Shown here: positions 47,830 through 56,796 of the stretch, in pieces
Layout: each line of letters begins with the position of its first letter
Position numbering within the stretch: the first letter of the stretch is position 1
Assembly: GCA_963728855.1 (NCBI GenBank)
Contig: CAVSLN010000011.1
Coordinates: forward strand, 288,373-352,372
DNA length: 64,000 nt
Source: AC-43 sp963728855
GTDB lineage: Bacteria > Actinomycetota > Actinomycetes > Mycobacteriales > Micromonosporaceae
Direction of reading: 5' to 3'
Made by a program: the position numbers and the translations under genes
The notes under the pieces: generated by a model
Databases searched by the model: none
What the model was told of the DNA's origin: nothing
The model's input: the letters and a program-made list of their open reading frames with translations, nothing else

Positions 47830-48525
47830 ACTCTGTTGTCTCTACGTTTGGTTTCCACGGCAGACACCTCAGGATGGGCCGGGATAGCTGATGCCGGGCG
47901 CACAGGTTGCCGTGGCCGGCGCCGACGGGTCCGCATCACTGTGGTAGCTGGTGAAAGCCCAGCCGTCCACCCCACTCGAGGGAGGGTCCTGTCTTTGCTG
48001 TCTGTGCGGATCTCAGCTTCGCCGATGGTCCGCATGCTCCGCCCGTCCGGCGTGTATTGAACGGTCACCGGCAGCGATGGGCCCCGTTCGTGTCTGGCAC
48101 GGCCCCTGCAATGGGCCGCTTCGCCCTGTCGAACGAGGTGAAAACGGCACCGTCGGAAGCCTCCCCTTTCACCGTGATACTGCTCCTGTGCCAGGTGACG
48201 ATGCCGCCATTGCCCAAGGACCGGGTGTCCATCCGGGGCGAACTCCGCGATCGTCCCCGTCCGGTGCCTGCCGGACCGTGTTACCGGGCTGCGCCGCCAC
48301 GTCTTCGCCTCAGTCTGCGGTGGCGCATCGAGGCTGGTACGTCGTTGGGTACCTTGACAAGCCATCCATTGCGGGGCGGTTTGGGTACGGGATCACCGCC
48401 CCGCCTGTCGGCCAGCGTGTCGATACCCAAGTTCGTCGACGACCGTGAATGGGTGACCACACGGTGCGGTCGCCCGGCAGGCAGAGAGTGGAGGCAGCGG
48501 GTTTGCCCGGTGTGTTCTCGGAGCC
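47830..48525 (-). pseudogene. Decayed, internally deleted paralogue of the 765-aa YD-repeat gene
   Basis: The right part (48,230-48,525) matches the 5' flank and first codons of the 765-aa gene (GTIAEFAPDGHPV). The left part (47,840-48,220) matches its last repeat and 3' flank (LPVTVQYTPDGRSM, GEAEIRTDSKDR). The roughly 1.95 kb of repeats between are gone, with a junction near 48,220-48,226, and the remaining frame is broken. A deletion between internal repeats is the simplest explanation. Confidence 0.8.
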
Positions 48526-48580
48526 GGTCATACCACTCCCGCCTCCGAACGAGGCGTGACCGCTGAACAACGAAGAAGCG

Positions 48581-48598
48581 CCAACCGCCGCTGGTTGG
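48581..48598 (-). terminator. Hairpin downstream of the glutamine synthetase gene
   Basis: CCAACC and GGTTGG pair around a 6-nt loop about 130 nt past the stop. On the minus strand a moderately T-rich stretch follows. A weak terminator candidate. Confidence 0.3.
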
Positions 48599-48725
48599 GG
48601 TAGGTTCAGCCCGTCCCCGCCCGGAGACGCGCGGGCGGTGGCGATGCTGGGTATGAGGCCGGTGTGCCGGCCGGATCAGCGCCGTTCGCCTGGGCCGAGG
48701 TGGCCCGCCCAAACGACTCCGCACA

Positions 48726-50075
48726 CTAGATTGCGGTCAGGTACCGCCTGATCTCCCACTCGCTCACGTCCTGGTGCCAGTCCAAGAACTCCTGCCGCTT
48801 GGTCTTCGCGTAATATGTCGACACCAGCCCGGGTGTGTCGGCAGCGGAATCCAGCGCGGCCGCGATGCTCGGATCGAGCAGGAGCGACTCGATCGCATGC
48901 ATCAGCGTGGGTGGCAGCCACGGGCCCGGCGTACCGGGCTCACCAGGGTCCAACCGGCGACTCATCCCATCCAGCGCGGCGGCAACCACTCCGGCCATGG
49001 CCAGGTACGGGTTGGCCGCGCTGTCACTGGCCCGAAACTCGATCCGGTCGCCATCAGGCACCCGGACCAGATGCTGGCGGTCATCGCCGCCGTAGCTGGC
49101 CCGCGCTGGCGCCCAGGAGGTACGGCCGGAGCTGTTGGCGGGGGCGAACCGCTTGTAGGAGTTGACCGTCGGCGCCACCACACCCAACAGGGCCGACGCA
49201 TGGTCGAGCAGGCCACCGATAACGTGATAGGCCACTGTCGACAACCCAAGGCCACGCGGGTCGGTGCCGTCGGGAAACAGCGGCGAACCATCCCGCCACA
49301 GCGAGACGTGTAGGTGCAGACCGGAACCAATCTGACCGGCGAACGGCTTGGGCATGAAGGTTGCTGTCAGCTCACGCCGCTCGGCCAGCACCGAAACCAG
49401 GTAGCGGAACGCGATAACCCGGTCAGCCGTGACCATCGCCTCGGCATGGCCGAAGTTCTGCTCGAACTGGCCGTTGGCGTCCTCGTGCTCGCTAGAGTAA
49501 GCAGACCAGCCAAGCTGGTTCATCGCCGCCGAGACCTCCGTGAGGTGCCCGTACATACGGGTCACGCCACGCGCGTCGTAGCATGCGAAGTCGCCGGTGT
49601 CGCGGCGGTCAGCGACCGAGATCCGCCCGTCGGCCTCGGGCCGGACGAGAAAGTACTCGACCTCGGCGCCGACCTGCAGCGTCTGACCCTGCCGGGCCAG
49701 CCGCTCGAGCATGGACCGCAGGATCACCCGGGGCGAGTACGGCCAACTCCGGTCACCCTGGTAGACGTCACACTGGACCATCGCCAGGTCGGGGCTGATG
49801 AACGGCAGCGCCAGGTACGAGGTGGGATCGGGGACGGCGGTCAGATCCGCGTCGTTCGGTCCCCGCCCGAGTTTCCCCGCCGCGTAGCCGCTGAACCGCA
49901 GTCCTACGCCGGTCAACCCGTCGAGCGACTCACGCGGCACCAGCTTGGCCCGGATACGGCCGTCAAGGTCGACGAACGTCGCCAGGATGAACCGGATCCC
50001 GTCGGCGGCCATCCGGTCCGCCAGGGGGGCTACCGGCCCCAGCGTCGTGGCGTCGACGATGGTTGCGTCGGACAT
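48726..50075 (-). CDS. glnT: Type III glutamine synthetase
   Basis: 449 residues, the normal length of GlnT-type enzymes, which make glutamine from glutamate, ammonia and ATP in the cytoplasm. The N-terminal beta-grasp has ATFVDLDGRIRAKLVP (residues 32-47). The catalytic metal ligands lie in GAEVEYFLV (136-144) and NGQFEQNF (about 205-212), and the ATP/glutamate-binding segments in GSGLHLHVSLW (about 253-263), NSYKRFAP and RIEFRASDSAANPYLAMA. Family members may instead use methylamine or other amines (gamma-glutamyl ligases), and sequence alone does not decide. It starts at ATG 50,075, 76 nt after the 1,182-aa gene, so co-transcription is possible. All expected residues appear present. Confidence 0.85.
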   Translation of the reverse strand: MSDATIVDATTLGPVAPLADRMAADGIRFILATFVDLDGRIRAKLVPRESLDGLTGVGLRFSGYAAGKLGRGPNDADLTAVPDPTSYLALPFISPDLAMVQCDVYQGDRSWPYSPRVILRSMLERLARQGQTLQVGAEVEYFLVRPEADGRISVADRRDTGDFACYDARGVTRMYGHLTEVSAAMNQLGWSAYSSEHEDANGQFEQNFGHAEAMVTADRVIAFRYLVSVLAERRELTATFMPKPFAGQIGSGLHLHVSLWRDGSPLFPDGTDPRGLGLSTVAYHVIGGLLDHASALLGVVAPTVNSYKRFAPANSSGRTSWAPARASYGGDDRQHLVRVPDGDRIEFRASDSAANPYLAMAGVVAAALDGMSRRLDPGEPGTPGPWLPPTLMHAIESLLLDPSIAAALDSAADTPGLVSTYYAKTKRQEFLDWHQDVSEWEIRRYLTAI

Positions 50076-50151
50076 CGGGGTCGTGGCCTCACAGACTGCT
50101 CGTACGGCATTTAGACGGTGTAACGGGTAACGTTATCCGGCCGCCGCCCGT

Positions 50152-53100
50152 TCAGCGGACGTCGAGCGCCGGGCTGCTGGCCACCCAACTGTCGAGCGTT
50201 GTCCCGGGCGGTACCGGTATCCGCTGCCAGCTCTTGCCGTCACCCCGGAAGGCCCGCAGCACCGCGGTGTCCGGGTAGAAGGCCGCCGGAAGCAGCACGT
50301 CAAGGCCGGCTGCGACCAGCTCAGCGGCCGTGCTGCGCACATGGGTCAGCCGCGCCAGCTCAGGGGCGGTCGCAGCCACGTCGATGGCCCGCCCCCGGCC
50401 GATCCGCAGCTCCAGCAGCCGGCATCCGCTGGCCGGGGCTGGACGCTGCTGGTGCAGCCGAAGCCAGGGGCCCGGCTCGTCGGGGGCGTCATCCGGTACC
50501 GTCGCGAACCGGGTCGCCGTGGCCCGCAGCGATCCGCGCGGCCAGCGCACCACCTCGGCCGGCAGGCCGGGCACCCCGTGGTCAGCGTCCGCGCAGCGCA
50601 CCAGCAGCGGCTGGGGTTCGGGGAACCGCTGCCCGGACAGCGCTGTGCCGCCGTCCACCCGGATCGCGGCGACCACCCGGCACCTGGCGAGCCAGGCCGC
50701 CGGCAGCAGGTACACGTCGTTGTCGCGCAGCGTTTCGACCAGCGACCGGGGTACCGCGGCCTCGCAGGCGGCCACGTCGATCGCACCCTCGGAGCGGACC
50801 CGTACCTGGAGCAGGTGCCCGGCCGAGCTACGGGTGGCGAGGCGATCCCGGCCCAGGTGGCCGAGCAGGAACAGGTGATCGGACGGTACCCCCTGGGCCA
50901 AAGCCTGCTCCGGCTCCACCGCACACTCGACGTAGACATCGAAGTCCTCGGAGTTGGTCAGCGGCGCCGGCGGCAACCAGGCGATGCCGTGCGGCGGCGC
51001 GGACCGGCCAGCAGGCTCAAGCCGCGGCCCGTCAATAAGCCGGGAGAGCAGCGTGGTCGCCGAACCGTCGGCGTGGTTCCAGCCGCCGGGCTCGGGGTTC
51101 GCGCCGGGCCGGGTACGGTCGGCTGACCCACCGTACGCGGTGCTGTGCTGGCCTGCGCGTTCCTGGTCGGCACCCGGGCGTCCGCTGGTGGCGGGCGGGT
51201 TGGGCTGCCGCACCGCTTCGGCCCCCGCGACCCCGGCCAGGTCCTCGATCCGGTCGGCCAGTTCGTCCAACTCGCCAACCAGCTGATCGCGTTGCGTGGC
51301 CTCAGGTTCCCCGTCCAGCAGCGCGGTACCGGCGGTATGTTCGGCGATCAACCGGCGCAATGTGGCCAGCCGCGCGGCGGCCTCCGGCTCGGCCGGATCG
51401 AGGCCGGCCAGGGCGCGTCCGACCGCGGCCCGCAAGTAGTCCCGCGGCTGCCCGGCGCCGCTCGGCAACCCGTCGGGCTGTGCCGGCGGGCGCGGTACGG
51501 GGGCGGGACGGGTGCCAGGGCCTACGCGGTCAGTACCGCCGGCGGTGGCATGCCGGTCCAGCGCCTCGGCGGCGACCGGCGGGGCGGCCGATGCGGCGGG
51601 GCGACCTTGCGGCGTGTCCGACTGGCGGCACGGCGGCGTGTCCCACTGGCTGCCCGGTGGCGTGTCCGACTGGCTGCCCGGCGGCGCCTCGGGTGGTACG
51701 CCCACACCGTGGTCGGACGCCGGCTGCCCGGGGGGTACCCCGATGCGCCGATCCGGCGGCGGCACGTCCCTTGGCGCCCGCTCGCCCGACGCGGCTGCAG
51801 GGCGGGCCAGGACGCTCGCGGCGGCGTCCGGTGGCGAGGATGCCGCCCGCGGTAGCGCTGGCGGAACGCGGACGCGTGCCGCCAGTGCCGCGATCGACCG
51901 CCGCGGTATGACAACCTGCCGCGGCAGCGAGGGTACCGGCGGCCCGGCCGGCTCCGCCCGGGACGGGCCCGGCTCCCGGGCCGCTCGGCCGGCATCCGGG
52001 GTTTCCGGTCGCCGCGGCCGCAGCCCGGCATCACCCGGCCGGTCGACCGATCCGGCCGGGACGGGTCGATGCCCGGCGCGGGGTACCGGGTGCTCGTCGG
52101 TCCTCGGGACCACCCGCCCCGCGACGCCCAGCCCGGCATCGGCGCCCAGCCCGGCGTCATGGCCGTACCCCGGACCACTCTCCGGCCGAGGGTGCCTTGC
52201 CGGCCGAGGGGCCTCGACCTGCGGTCGGCCCTGACCCTGCCGAAGGTCATGCGGCCCCTCATGCTCCCGGACCTGCTCGGGATCCCGGACTGTCCAGCGG
52301 TCGGTGGCGGAATCCAGGGTGGCGGAATCCAGGAATGTCACCGGGCAGCCGAGCTGCCGGGCCAGCTCCGTGGCATGCCGCTGGGCGCCGACAGCCTGCT
52401 CCGGCGACACCGTCGCCAACAGGGCCAGCGGCCCTCCCTGCCAGCCGGCGTTCCGAAGCAGTTGGCCGAGCTGGCCGCTGCTCACCGCGAGCAGGCTAGC
52501 GTCGGCGTACCGGGCGGCGAGCCGGCCGTCGGCGAGCACCGCGAGGTCGGCGTGGAACACGTCCCCGGCCGGTGGCACACCAGCGTACCGGGCGGCCATC
52601 GCGCGCTCCTGGGCCGGCTGGACACTTACCAGCGGTACTCCGGGATATCCGGTGACCGCGACCCCACCGGCCGGCACCAGCCGGCCGTCCATATCGGAGC
52701 GGAAGCTGGCCGACTCGGACCGGAAGCTGGCCGACCCGACCGTGCCGTACGGTCGCCAGCCCGCGGACTCCCCATCGGGCCGCACCGCGCGCAGGTCCCG
52801 GCAGTCCTCGGCGAGCTCCGCCCGGCTACCCTCGGCCGGCGCCCAGACAGTCGCGCCGGTGACCTCAGCGAGGGCGGTGAGGTTACCGGCGAGCCGGCGC
52901 CGTTCCTCGGCCGGCTCCGGCCAGGTTAGCCACATCCGTAGCTCGGCCCCGTACAGCGGAAGTCCGGATAGCGCGGCGGCCAGCCCGGGCCCGTCACAGA
53001 CGGTCGCCTGCCCTCGATAGTCGCCGACCACGAAGCCTCCGGACCGGACCGCCATCCCCACCGTGAGCAGCTCGGGGTGGCCAGGCCGCAGCGCGGCCGC

Positions 53101-53700
53101 CAAGGCGCGGCGTCGCACGAAGTCGCGTCGGGTGGCGAGCATCAGGCCGCCGCCGGCCAGCGGTAGGGCGACGATACCGGTACGCGGCACGACCATGCCG
53201 CGCGTGGTGTCGAACCAGCCCGGCAGCGAGCCGACCTGTCCAGTCGGGGCGATCGTCACCCAGTCCATCGGGTGCCCCGTGGCCGGGTCCAGCGCGGCCA
53301 CGTCCCCGGCCGGCTGGTCCGACGTTCGGCCACCCCGGTCGTACCGCAGCCGGGCGCCGGCCTGCGGCACCAGCACGTCACAGCCGAGCAGGTCGGCGAG
53401 CGCGGTGAGGGTCGGCATGTTCTGTTCACCGGCTGGCGCGAGGATACGTACGTCCAGTCCGTCACCACCTGCGCGCATGACCAGCCCGGCGAGCTCCGCA
53501 GCGCTCAATGACGTATCTGGCCGGTCGGTCCTGGCCAGGCCGCCATCGGGGGCGACCACCAGCGGCAGATCGAACAGGCCGGGGATTCCGCACGCCCACG
53601 CGCCGGCTGATTGCTCAGCGTCGATCAGATCGGCCACCGTGCCGGGCCGTGTATCGACGCCTGGGGCCTTGCCCGCGGTCACTCCCACCGCCATCACCAT
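50152..53700 (-). CDS. Unrecognised 1,182-aa modular, Pro-rich protein
   Basis: Start ATG 53,700 (ATG 53,694 is equally possible). The N-terminal half has three similar segments (residues about 75-150, 255-330 and 425-500), each a hydrophobic strand, a spacer, a helix LxxLAxxxG and a strand VxxPxxG, suggesting a repeated Rossmann-like unit. Residues about 500-800 are Pro/Arg/Gly-rich and disordered, with short SDTPPGSQ-type repeats. Residues about 800-860 are a charged helix. The C-terminal 280 residues hold two related blocks (VRVRSEGAIDVAACE and LRIGRGRAIDVAATA) ending VYLLPAAW and VLLPAAFY. No signal peptide or membrane segment. I know no family for this arrangement; similar strand-helix units are seen in large actinobacterial toxin-like proteins. 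It precedes the glutamine synthetase gene with a 76-nt gap. Confidence 0.7.
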   Translation of the reverse strand: MVMAVGVTAGKAPGVDTRPGTVADLIDAEQSAGAWACGIPGLFDLPLVVAPDGGLARTDRPDTSLSAAELAGLVMRAGGDGLDVRILAPAGEQNMPTLTALADLLGCDVLVPQAGARLRYDRGGRTSDQPAGDVAALDPATGHPMDWVTIAPTGQVGSLPGWFDTTRGMVVPRTGIVALPLAGGGLMLATRRDFVRRRALAAALRPGHPELLTVGMAVRSGGFVVGDYRGQATVCDGPGLAAALSGLPLYGAELRMWLTWPEPAEERRRLAGNLTALAEVTGATVWAPAEGSRAELAEDCRDLRAVRPDGESAGWRPYGTVGSASFRSESASFRSDMDGRLVPAGGVAVTGYPGVPLVSVQPAQERAMAARYAGVPPAGDVFHADLAVLADGRLAARYADASLLAVSSGQLGQLLRNAGWQGGPLALLATVSPEQAVGAQRHATELARQLGCPVTFLDSATLDSATDRWTVRDPEQVREHEGPHDLRQGQGRPQVEAPRPARHPRPESGPGYGHDAGLGADAGLGVAGRVVPRTDEHPVPRAGHRPVPAGSVDRPGDAGLRPRRPETPDAGRAAREPGPSRAEPAGPPVPSLPRQVVIPRRSIAALAARVRVPPALPRAASSPPDAAASVLARPAAASGERAPRDVPPPDRRIGVPPGQPASDHGVGVPPEAPPGSQSDTPPGSQWDTPPCRQSDTPQGRPAASAAPPVAAEALDRHATAGGTDRVGPGTRPAPVPRPPAQPDGLPSGAGQPRDYLRAAVGRALAGLDPAEPEAAARLATLRRLIAEHTAGTALLDGEPEATQRDQLVGELDELADRIEDLAGVAGAEAVRQPNPPATSGRPGADQERAGQHSTAYGGSADRTRPGANPEPGGWNHADGSATTLLSRLIDGPRLEPAGRSAPPHGIAWLPPAPLTNSEDFDVYVECAVEPEQALAQGVPSDHLFLLGHLGRDRLATRSSAGHLLQVRVRSEGAIDVAACEAAVPRSLVETLRDNDVYLLPAAWLARCRVVAAIRVDGGTALSGQRFPEPQPLLVRCADADHGVPGLPAEVVRWPRGSLRATATRFATVPDDAPDEPGPWLRLHQQRPAPASGCRLLELRIGRGRAIDVAATAPELARLTHVRSTAAELVAAGLDVLLPAAFYPDTAVLRAFRGDGKSWQRIPVPPGTTLDSWVASSPALDVR

Positions 53701-54078
53701 GCCAGGTACAACGAATACGATGCATCATCGGGTCACGACTGGTGGACATCAACCCTTGACGCTGTACGCCAACTATCTCTAGCCAAGACGACTTCCGGCA
53801 GGAAGTGTACCGGAGCTGGCCAGCGAACTGAGCGAACGACTGATGACGCGCGGGCGATCGGATGCATGGCTAACGAGTTGGTGCACGATAGCTGACCGAC
53901 CCGCTTCGATCATGAAGATGGCCGTGCGGGATGATCATGATTGTGACGTCAAGACTGGCCCGCACGGCCTTGTCCCATCGTATCTGTACCGGAATCCCGA
54001 GACGCAAGCTGGCCAAGCTGATCGCCGAACTGGCCGACCCGTGGACCGCCCAGCAGGAATCACGCCGACGGGAACGCC
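53701..54078. other. Gap upstream of the 1,182-aa gene
   Basis: 378 bp that must hold the promoter of the 1,182-aa gene and the left edge of the IS4-type remnant. A short Arg-rich frame at about 53,990-54,080 may be more transposase debris, but I cannot place it. Confidence 0.5.
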
Positions 54079-54580
54079 GTGGCGGTGAACGCCGCCGCGC
54101 CGCTCTATCACGACCGGTGGCGCATCGAGACCGCGATCGGGGATGTGGAAACCAGCCTGCGCGGCGGCCCCGAGGTCATCCTGCGCTCGCAGAAACCCGA
54201 CCTGGTCCGCCAGGAGGTGTACGGGCTGCTGTGCGTCTACCAGGCCATCCGTGCCCTGATCGTCGCCGGCGCCGAACACGCCTGGCTGGACCCGGACCGG
54301 ATATCGTTCACCCGAGCCAGGCAGGCCGCCGCCCGTCACATCAGCGACGACGCGGCCTTTTCCCCCTGAACTGCTGGTCGACCTCGTCCACGACGTCATC
54401 TACGAGATCACCGACCCGCCCAACCTTCTGCCAGCCACCCCACGGGTGCGTAGCTTCGCCCGCGAACAGCGACAACCCGGCCGCCGTTTCCCCCGCCAGA
54501 GCGACGAGTACAAGAAACCTCTACCACCCCGCACGAAGATCAGATTCTGGGTCCTGACCAGCCGGAACTCCCAAAGTTAA
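54079..54580 (+). pseudogene. IS4-family transposase remnant (C-terminal part)
   Basis: Reads LYHDRWRIETAIGDVETSLR, then LRSQKPDLVRQEVYGLL, the conserved Y-(2)-R-(3)-E-(6)-K region of IS4 transposases with the last K replaced by S here, then DPDRISFT. The frame stops at 54,369, but the next frame continues LLVDLVHDVIYEI to TAA 54,578, so one extra base in the TTTTCCCCC run broke it. The N-terminal domain is missing. An inactive relic. Confidence 0.75.
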
Positions 54581-54698
54581 TGACATTGGGTCCGACCCGG
54601 TGCCGCTCGGTCGATGGCCGAGGCCCGGCAATCTGTAGTCCGCTCACAGTTTTGCCTTTCGGCAGTCAACGCCGGTAACCCTCCGTTCTCTGGCTTTT

Positions 54699-54742
54699 AC
54701 GGCCGGCGCCTTCACCGATCCAGCGGTGAGGGCGCCGGCCGT
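54699..54742. terminator. 19-bp stem hairpin upstream of the excisionase
   Basis: ACGGCCGGCGCCTTCACCG pairs with CGGTGAGGGCGCCGGCCGT around ATCCAG, with a single T.G wobble. This very stable structure could terminate transcription from either side or isolate the integrase operon. Confidence 0.75.
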
Positions 54743-54810
54743 TCGTGTTGATCCACCCCGGCCGTGCACACGGCGCGGCGGATCGTGTCCCTGGAAGGGG
54801 AAACCCTGTC

Positions 54811-55206
54811 ATGCCGTTCCATCCCCATCAACCGCCACGTCCCCGCCGGCCCCGCACCCCGACCGAGCATCACCAACCCCCACCAGCGCCGGCCACGCCG
54901 GGGGGCGAGGCCCCGCCCGTCACGCTGCTGTACACGCCCGCCGAGGCCGCGCAGCTGCTGAAGGTGCGGGAGTCGTGGCTGCGCAAGAAGGCCGCTGCCC
55001 GGCAGGTGCCGTGCACGTTCCTCGGCAAGCACCTGCGGTTCTCCCCCACCGACCTGACCGCGATCATCGCCGCCGCCGCGCAACCCGCGGTCGGCCGCCG
55101 ACCCCGCCGCCGGGCTCCCACCGTCCGGGACCGCGACTTGCCACCCGGGCCGGACCGAAGCGTCCATGCACCCCACACCAACGACCACATCCGCGATGGG
55201 AGCAGC
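54811..55206 (+). CDS. xis: Excisionase-type HTH DNA-binding protein
   Basis: ATG 54,811 follows GGAAGGGG. After a Pro-rich leader, residues 39-86 form a MerR-like/helix_turn_helix_17 domain (LLYTPAEAAQLLKVRESWLR, then GKHLRFSPTDL), the excisionase fold of actinomycete integrative elements. It lies immediately upstream of the integrase, as in pSAM2-like elements. The frame has no stop before the integrase and remains open in the wrong frame beyond it, so the true C-terminus is uncertain and an unseen indel may have removed the stop. Expected to bind the att region and direct excision. Confidence 0.6.
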
Positions 55207-55208
55207 CC

Positions 55209-56616
55209 ATGGCCTGGGCAGAACAACGCGGCACCCGCTGGCGGGTCCGGTTCCGGATGCCCGACGGCGCCGTCGGCACCGACTCCTGCCACCCCACCAA
55301 AGCCGCGGCAGAGATCCGCCGTAAGCAGGTCGACATCGACCAGGCCACCGACACCTACCTCGACCCCACCGCCGGGCGCATCACCCTCGCCCAGTTGGTG
55401 CACATCTGGGAAGCCGGCCACCTGGCCGGCGAGGCGAAATGGGCCGCCTACCGCAGCCACCTACGCATCCACATCCTGCCCCGCTTCGGCCACCTGCCAC
55501 TCACCCAGATCAACCGGCACGCGATCAAGGTGTTCGTCAAAGAACTCAAGACACACCTCGCCGACTCCAGCGTCACCAGCGTCATGGCCCTGTTCAGCAT
55601 GCTCATGCGCGAAGCCGTCGCCGACCGGCGCATCGGCTACAACCCCTGCCAGGCCATCAAAGTCACGACCGGCCGCGCCCCCGAACGCCCGCACGCCACC
55701 CCCAGCCCAGATCAACACCATCGCCGAACGGATCACCCGCATCGACGAGCAGATCCTGGTCATCACCGCCGCCTACACCGGCATGCGCTGGGGCGAACTG
55801 ACCGGCCTGGCCCGCACCAACACCCACCTCGGCGGCCTCATCCGCATCCACCCCGACCTCGGCGCGCTACACGAGGTCGGCGGGAAACTGGTCCTCGGCC
55901 CACCCCAGACCCCGGACTCCGCCCGCGACGTGCACCTCCCCCTGTTCCTCATCAAGCTGCTGCGCCAGATCCTGGACAGCCACGACCACCAGCAGGTCTT
56001 CACCGGCGCCCTCGGCGGCTGCCTACGCCGCTCCAACTTCAACCGACGCACCTGGACTCCCGCCGTGGGCGGCGACCCCGAACACAACCTGCCGCCGGTC
56101 ATCGACGGCATGCATTTTCACGACCTGCGCCACACCCACAAGACCTGGCTCATCGAAGACGACATACCCGAGATCGCCCAAGCCAAAAGGCTCGGCCACC
56201 GGCTACCCGGCATCCGCGGCGTCTACAGCCACGTCACCCCCGCCATGCAGCAGCGCATCACCGAATGGACCTCCAACAACGATGGCAGGCCAACCGGCCC
56301 CGCCACCTGCGGGCCGTCACCCGACCACCCCACGCCGCGTAACCCGAACAACACCGCGGGGCGGCGCACCACGCGCCGCCCCGGCCCCATCAACGCCAAC
56401 GTCCCCGCCGCAACCGACCACAACCGACCATCCCCGGGAGCGGGCTACCCGGCCGGCCACCGGCGATATCGAGCCACGAGCCAGCGAAATGATCTTGTGC
56501 TCCCAATTTGCTCCCACCGTAAGGAGCGACAAGCGAATAGCCCGTTACCAAGATTCGGTAACGGGCCAGCTGACCTGGGGTTTTGCTGGTGGGCGATACT
56601 GGGATTGAACCAGTGA
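55209..56616 (+). pseudogene. int: Tyrosine integrase of a tRNA-Val-integrated element, one frameshift
   Basis: ATG 55,209 with GGGAG 7 nt upstream. The N-terminal arm-binding and core-binding domains read in one frame to about 55,695 (GRAPERPHATP). The catalytic domain then continues one frame over: INTIAERITRIDEQ, GMRWGEL (first catalytic Arg), FHDLRHTHKTWL (His-x-x-Arg), RLGHR and VYSHVTP (the nucleophile Tyr). The switch lies at the CCCCC run near 55,695. All catalytic residues survive, so a sequencing indel is as likely as inactivation. The last 100 codons read into the att site and may not be native. Confidence 0.8.
56540..56566 (+). terminator. 10-bp stem hairpin after the integrase
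   Basis: GCCCGTTACC and GGTAACGGGC form a perfect stem with loop AAGATTC, 20 nt before the tRNA-like att sequence. A probable terminator of the integrase operon. Confidence 0.65.
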
Positions 56617-56632
56617 CCTCTTCCGTGTCAGT
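56587..56632 (-). other. Attachment site: 3' half of tRNA-Val(GAC)
   Basis: The minus strand reads from the anticodon loop (CTGACAC) through GGAAG, the T arm GGTTCAATCCC and the acceptor end to CCA. The 5' half of the tRNA is absent; unrelated sequence continues at 56,633. A tRNA 3' half next to an integrase is the signature of an attL/attR site. The other att copy and the complete tRNA are outside the window. Confidence 0.75.
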
Positions 56633-56796
56633 GGAGTTCTCGCGTTCAACGCATCGCTGGCCATCACGCGACTCGGAAGCTAAGATGCAGGTAGAAGGCA
56701 ATATCCGAGTGTCGCTACATATCGTGCAGTGACGTCCCGTGGCGCAACGTCCGCGGACAAAGCACGGACAGATGATCAAAGGCCGGGGGGGAACTC

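Noticed and set aside
50080..50150. Regulatory operator in front of glnT
   Set aside because: A TAACGTTA palindrome is visible near 50,125, but a single 8-bp palindrome is not enough to call a binding site, and transcription may start upstream of the 1,182-aa gene.
56587..56632. Complete tRNA-Val gene
   Set aside because: Only the anticodon loop to CCA end is present; the D arm and 5' acceptor strand are missing beyond 56,632.
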